Source: Actinomycetes bacterium
GTDB lineage: Bacteria; Actinomycetota; Acidimicrobiia; Acidimicrobiales; Acidimicrobilacustridaceae
Length of the DNA: 39,556 bases
Direction of reading: 5' to 3'
Assembly (NCBI GenBank): GCA_029782025.1
Contig: JAKOVR010000001.1
Location: 1-39,556, forward strand
How positions within the stretch are numbered: the first letter of the stretch is position 1; each line of letters begins with the position of its first letter. A model generated the notes under the pieces. The model ran no database searches. It was given only the letters and a program-made list of their open reading frames with translations, and was not told the origin of the DNA. The translations under genes were made by a program, and so were the position numbers. Of this stretch, positions 38,663-39,556 are shown piece after piece.

Positions 38663-39484
38663 TCAGGGACGGCGGGCGATGATCTCGCCGTGGAGGACGA
38701 CGAAGGTGGCGTCGGGGTGTGCGGCCCACCGCCGGAAGGCGTCGGCCATGGCCGCCAGCTCGGCGGGGTCGGACAGGCCGTAGGCGACGGCCTGCTCGGC
38801 GAAGGCCGATGACGTGACCCGGTCGGCCCAGAGGGCACCCCACCAGGCACGACTCTCCGCATCGGCGAAGGTCCAGGTGCTCGAGGTGTAGGTGACGTCG
38901 TCGAACCCCGCGGCGTGGGCCCAGCCCAGCAGGTACCGCCCGGCGTCGGCCTCGGCCCGGTTGGCCCGGGTGAGCTCGTGGTAGAGGGCGAGCCACCGGT
39001 CGAGCACCGGGTCGTCAGGTGACCAGGTGAAGGCGGCGTAATCGGAGTCGCGGGCGGCGAGCACCCCGCCGGGGGCGAGGACGCGCCGCCACTCCCGGAG
39101 CGCGGCCACCGGGTCGGTGAGGTGCTGGAGCACCTGGTGGGCGTGGACGACGTCGACGCTGGCGTCGGGGAGGTCGAGGGCGTAGGCGTCGCCCGTGCGG
39201 AAGGTGAGGTGGGGGAGCTCGCCGGCCCGTTCGCCGGCGACGGGTTGGGCTTGGGCTTGGGCCTGGGCGATCACGTCGGCGCTGGCGTCGACACCGAGGG
39301 TGGGGCCGGGGGCGACCCGGGCGGCGAGGTCGGCGGTGATGGTGCCGGGCCCGCACCCCACGTCGAGCAGGCGCAGCCCCGGGCGCAGGTGGGGGAGGAG
39401 GTGGGCGGCGGAGTTCTCGGCGGTGCGCCAGGTGTGGCTCCGCAGCACCGACTCGTGGTGGCCGTGGGTGTAGGTGTCGCCCAT
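38663..39484 (-). CDS. SAM-dependent class I methyltransferase
   Basis: This is a 273-residue methyltransferase of the Methyltransf_11/25 type. SAM-binding motif I is LRLLDVGCGPGTIT (about residues 37-50), then TLGVDAS, FRTGDAYALDLPDASVDVVHAHQVLQHLTDPVAALREWRRVLAPGGVLAARD (motifs II and III). N-terminal HGHHESVLRSHTWRTAENSAA matches a widespread actinobacterial group usually annotated only as methyltransferase. A run of AQAQAQAQ (around residue 75) comes from a short GGGCTT-type repeat. The acceptor is unknown. The gene stands alone, flanked on both sides by the second palindrome type. Confidence 0.9.
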   Translation of the reverse strand: MGDTYTHGHHESVLRSHTWRTAENSAAHLLPHLRPGLRLLDVGCGPGTITADLAARVAPGPTLGVDASADVIAQAQAQAQPVAGERAGELPHLTFRTGDAYALDLPDASVDVVHAHQVLQHLTDPVAALREWRRVLAPGGVLAARDSDYAAFTWSPDDPVLDRWLALYHELTRANRAEADAGRYLLGWAHAAGFDDVTYTSSTWTFADAESRAWWGALWADRVTSSAFAEQAVAYGLSDPAELAAMADAFRRWAAHPDATFVVLHGEIIARRP

Positions 39485-39528
39485 GGGGCCATCCTCGCGT
39501 GGCGCCGCGCCGGCCGCCGCCCCGATTC

Positions 39529-39556
39529 CGTCTGGATGCCGATCGGGACACCTGTG
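39529..39556. repeat. Second palindrome type, copy 2 (cut by window end)
   Basis: CGTCTGGATGC is shared with the copy at 38576, followed by a one-base difference, GATCG, and then GGGACAC-CT-GTG, the start of the inner stem. The window ends before the second arms. The inner stem differs from copy 1 (GGGACAC against GCGACAC), so the missing side should read GTGTCCC if pairing is kept. Confidence 0.7.

Noticed and set aside
33945..38996. A 1683-codon open frame on the minus strand across the Lon-like, UPF0182 and methyltransferase genes
   Set aside because: It is antisense to well-recognised proteins, its product is Gly/Arg/Val/His-rich without motifs, and it crosses the palindrome at 38576; it is a GC-content artefact.
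1..39556. Horizontal island, prophage or insertion sequence
   Set aside because: No integrase, transposase, tRNA edge or compositional break was seen; codon use is uniform.

Overview
This is a GC-rich (about 70%) actinobacterial segment. GTG starts are common, many genes overlap through ATGA, GTGA or TGATG junctions, and secreted proteins are Ala/Gly/Thr-rich. A Pst phosphate transporter, WxL-type and neocarzinostatin-type secreted domains, a UPF0182 protein, a Lon-like PDZ protease and MreB occur together. That suits an Acidimicrobiia-like actinobacterium (Iamia/Ilumatobacter type), but I infer this from gene content and have no database match. I see no rRNA, tRNA, CRISPR array, integrase or transposase, and no gap between genes exceeds 300 bases.

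Layout. (1) 1-1561, minus strand: a secreted protein with two FnIII-like modules (cut by the window edge) and a cyclophilin lipoprotein. (2) 1737-6452, plus: pstC-pstA-pstB-pstS, with PstS last and membrane-anchored. (3) 6700-18049, plus: eight consecutive secreted or membrane proteins. These are a second PstS-like protein, a protein with FnIII modules and a C-terminal WxL-like domain, its probable partner of the DUF916 (WxL-interacting) family, several proteins carrying a two-disulfide Ig-like domain that resembles neocarzinostatin apoprotein, a protein fusing that domain to a PstS-type fold, and a sortase-like membrane protein lacking its catalytic residues. A three-unit PHO-box-like repeat lies at 12911-12943. 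(4) 18145-23883: a degenerate zincin-like protein, an SDR remnant, an HtrA-like protein without its catalytic His and Ser, MoaE, a small membrane protein and MreB. (5) 23924-28856: a complete branched-chain amino acid type ABC transporter (livG, livF, livH, livM, binding protein) closed by a UUCG hairpin. (6) 28949-39484: an ECHDC3-like crotonase, a SnoaL-like protein, an HD/LuxR regulator, a HEAT-repeat protein, a TetR regulator, a small membrane protein, a Lon-like PDZ protease, a UPF0182 protein and a SAM methyltransferase.

How it fits together. Regions 2 and 3 read as a phosphate-linked cell-surface module: an importer, three PstS-type binding domains, and a set of exported proteins that may form a WxL/DUF916-type wall complex under PhoP control. 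Regions 4 to 6 are mostly housekeeping.

Two dispersed palindromes stand out. One has a 39-bp core identical in three copies, each between convergent genes. The other flanks the methyltransferase gene. Several enzyme folds here (cyclophilin, sortase, zincin, HtrA, SDR) have lost canonical catalytic residues. Three genes appear to start at non-standard codons.
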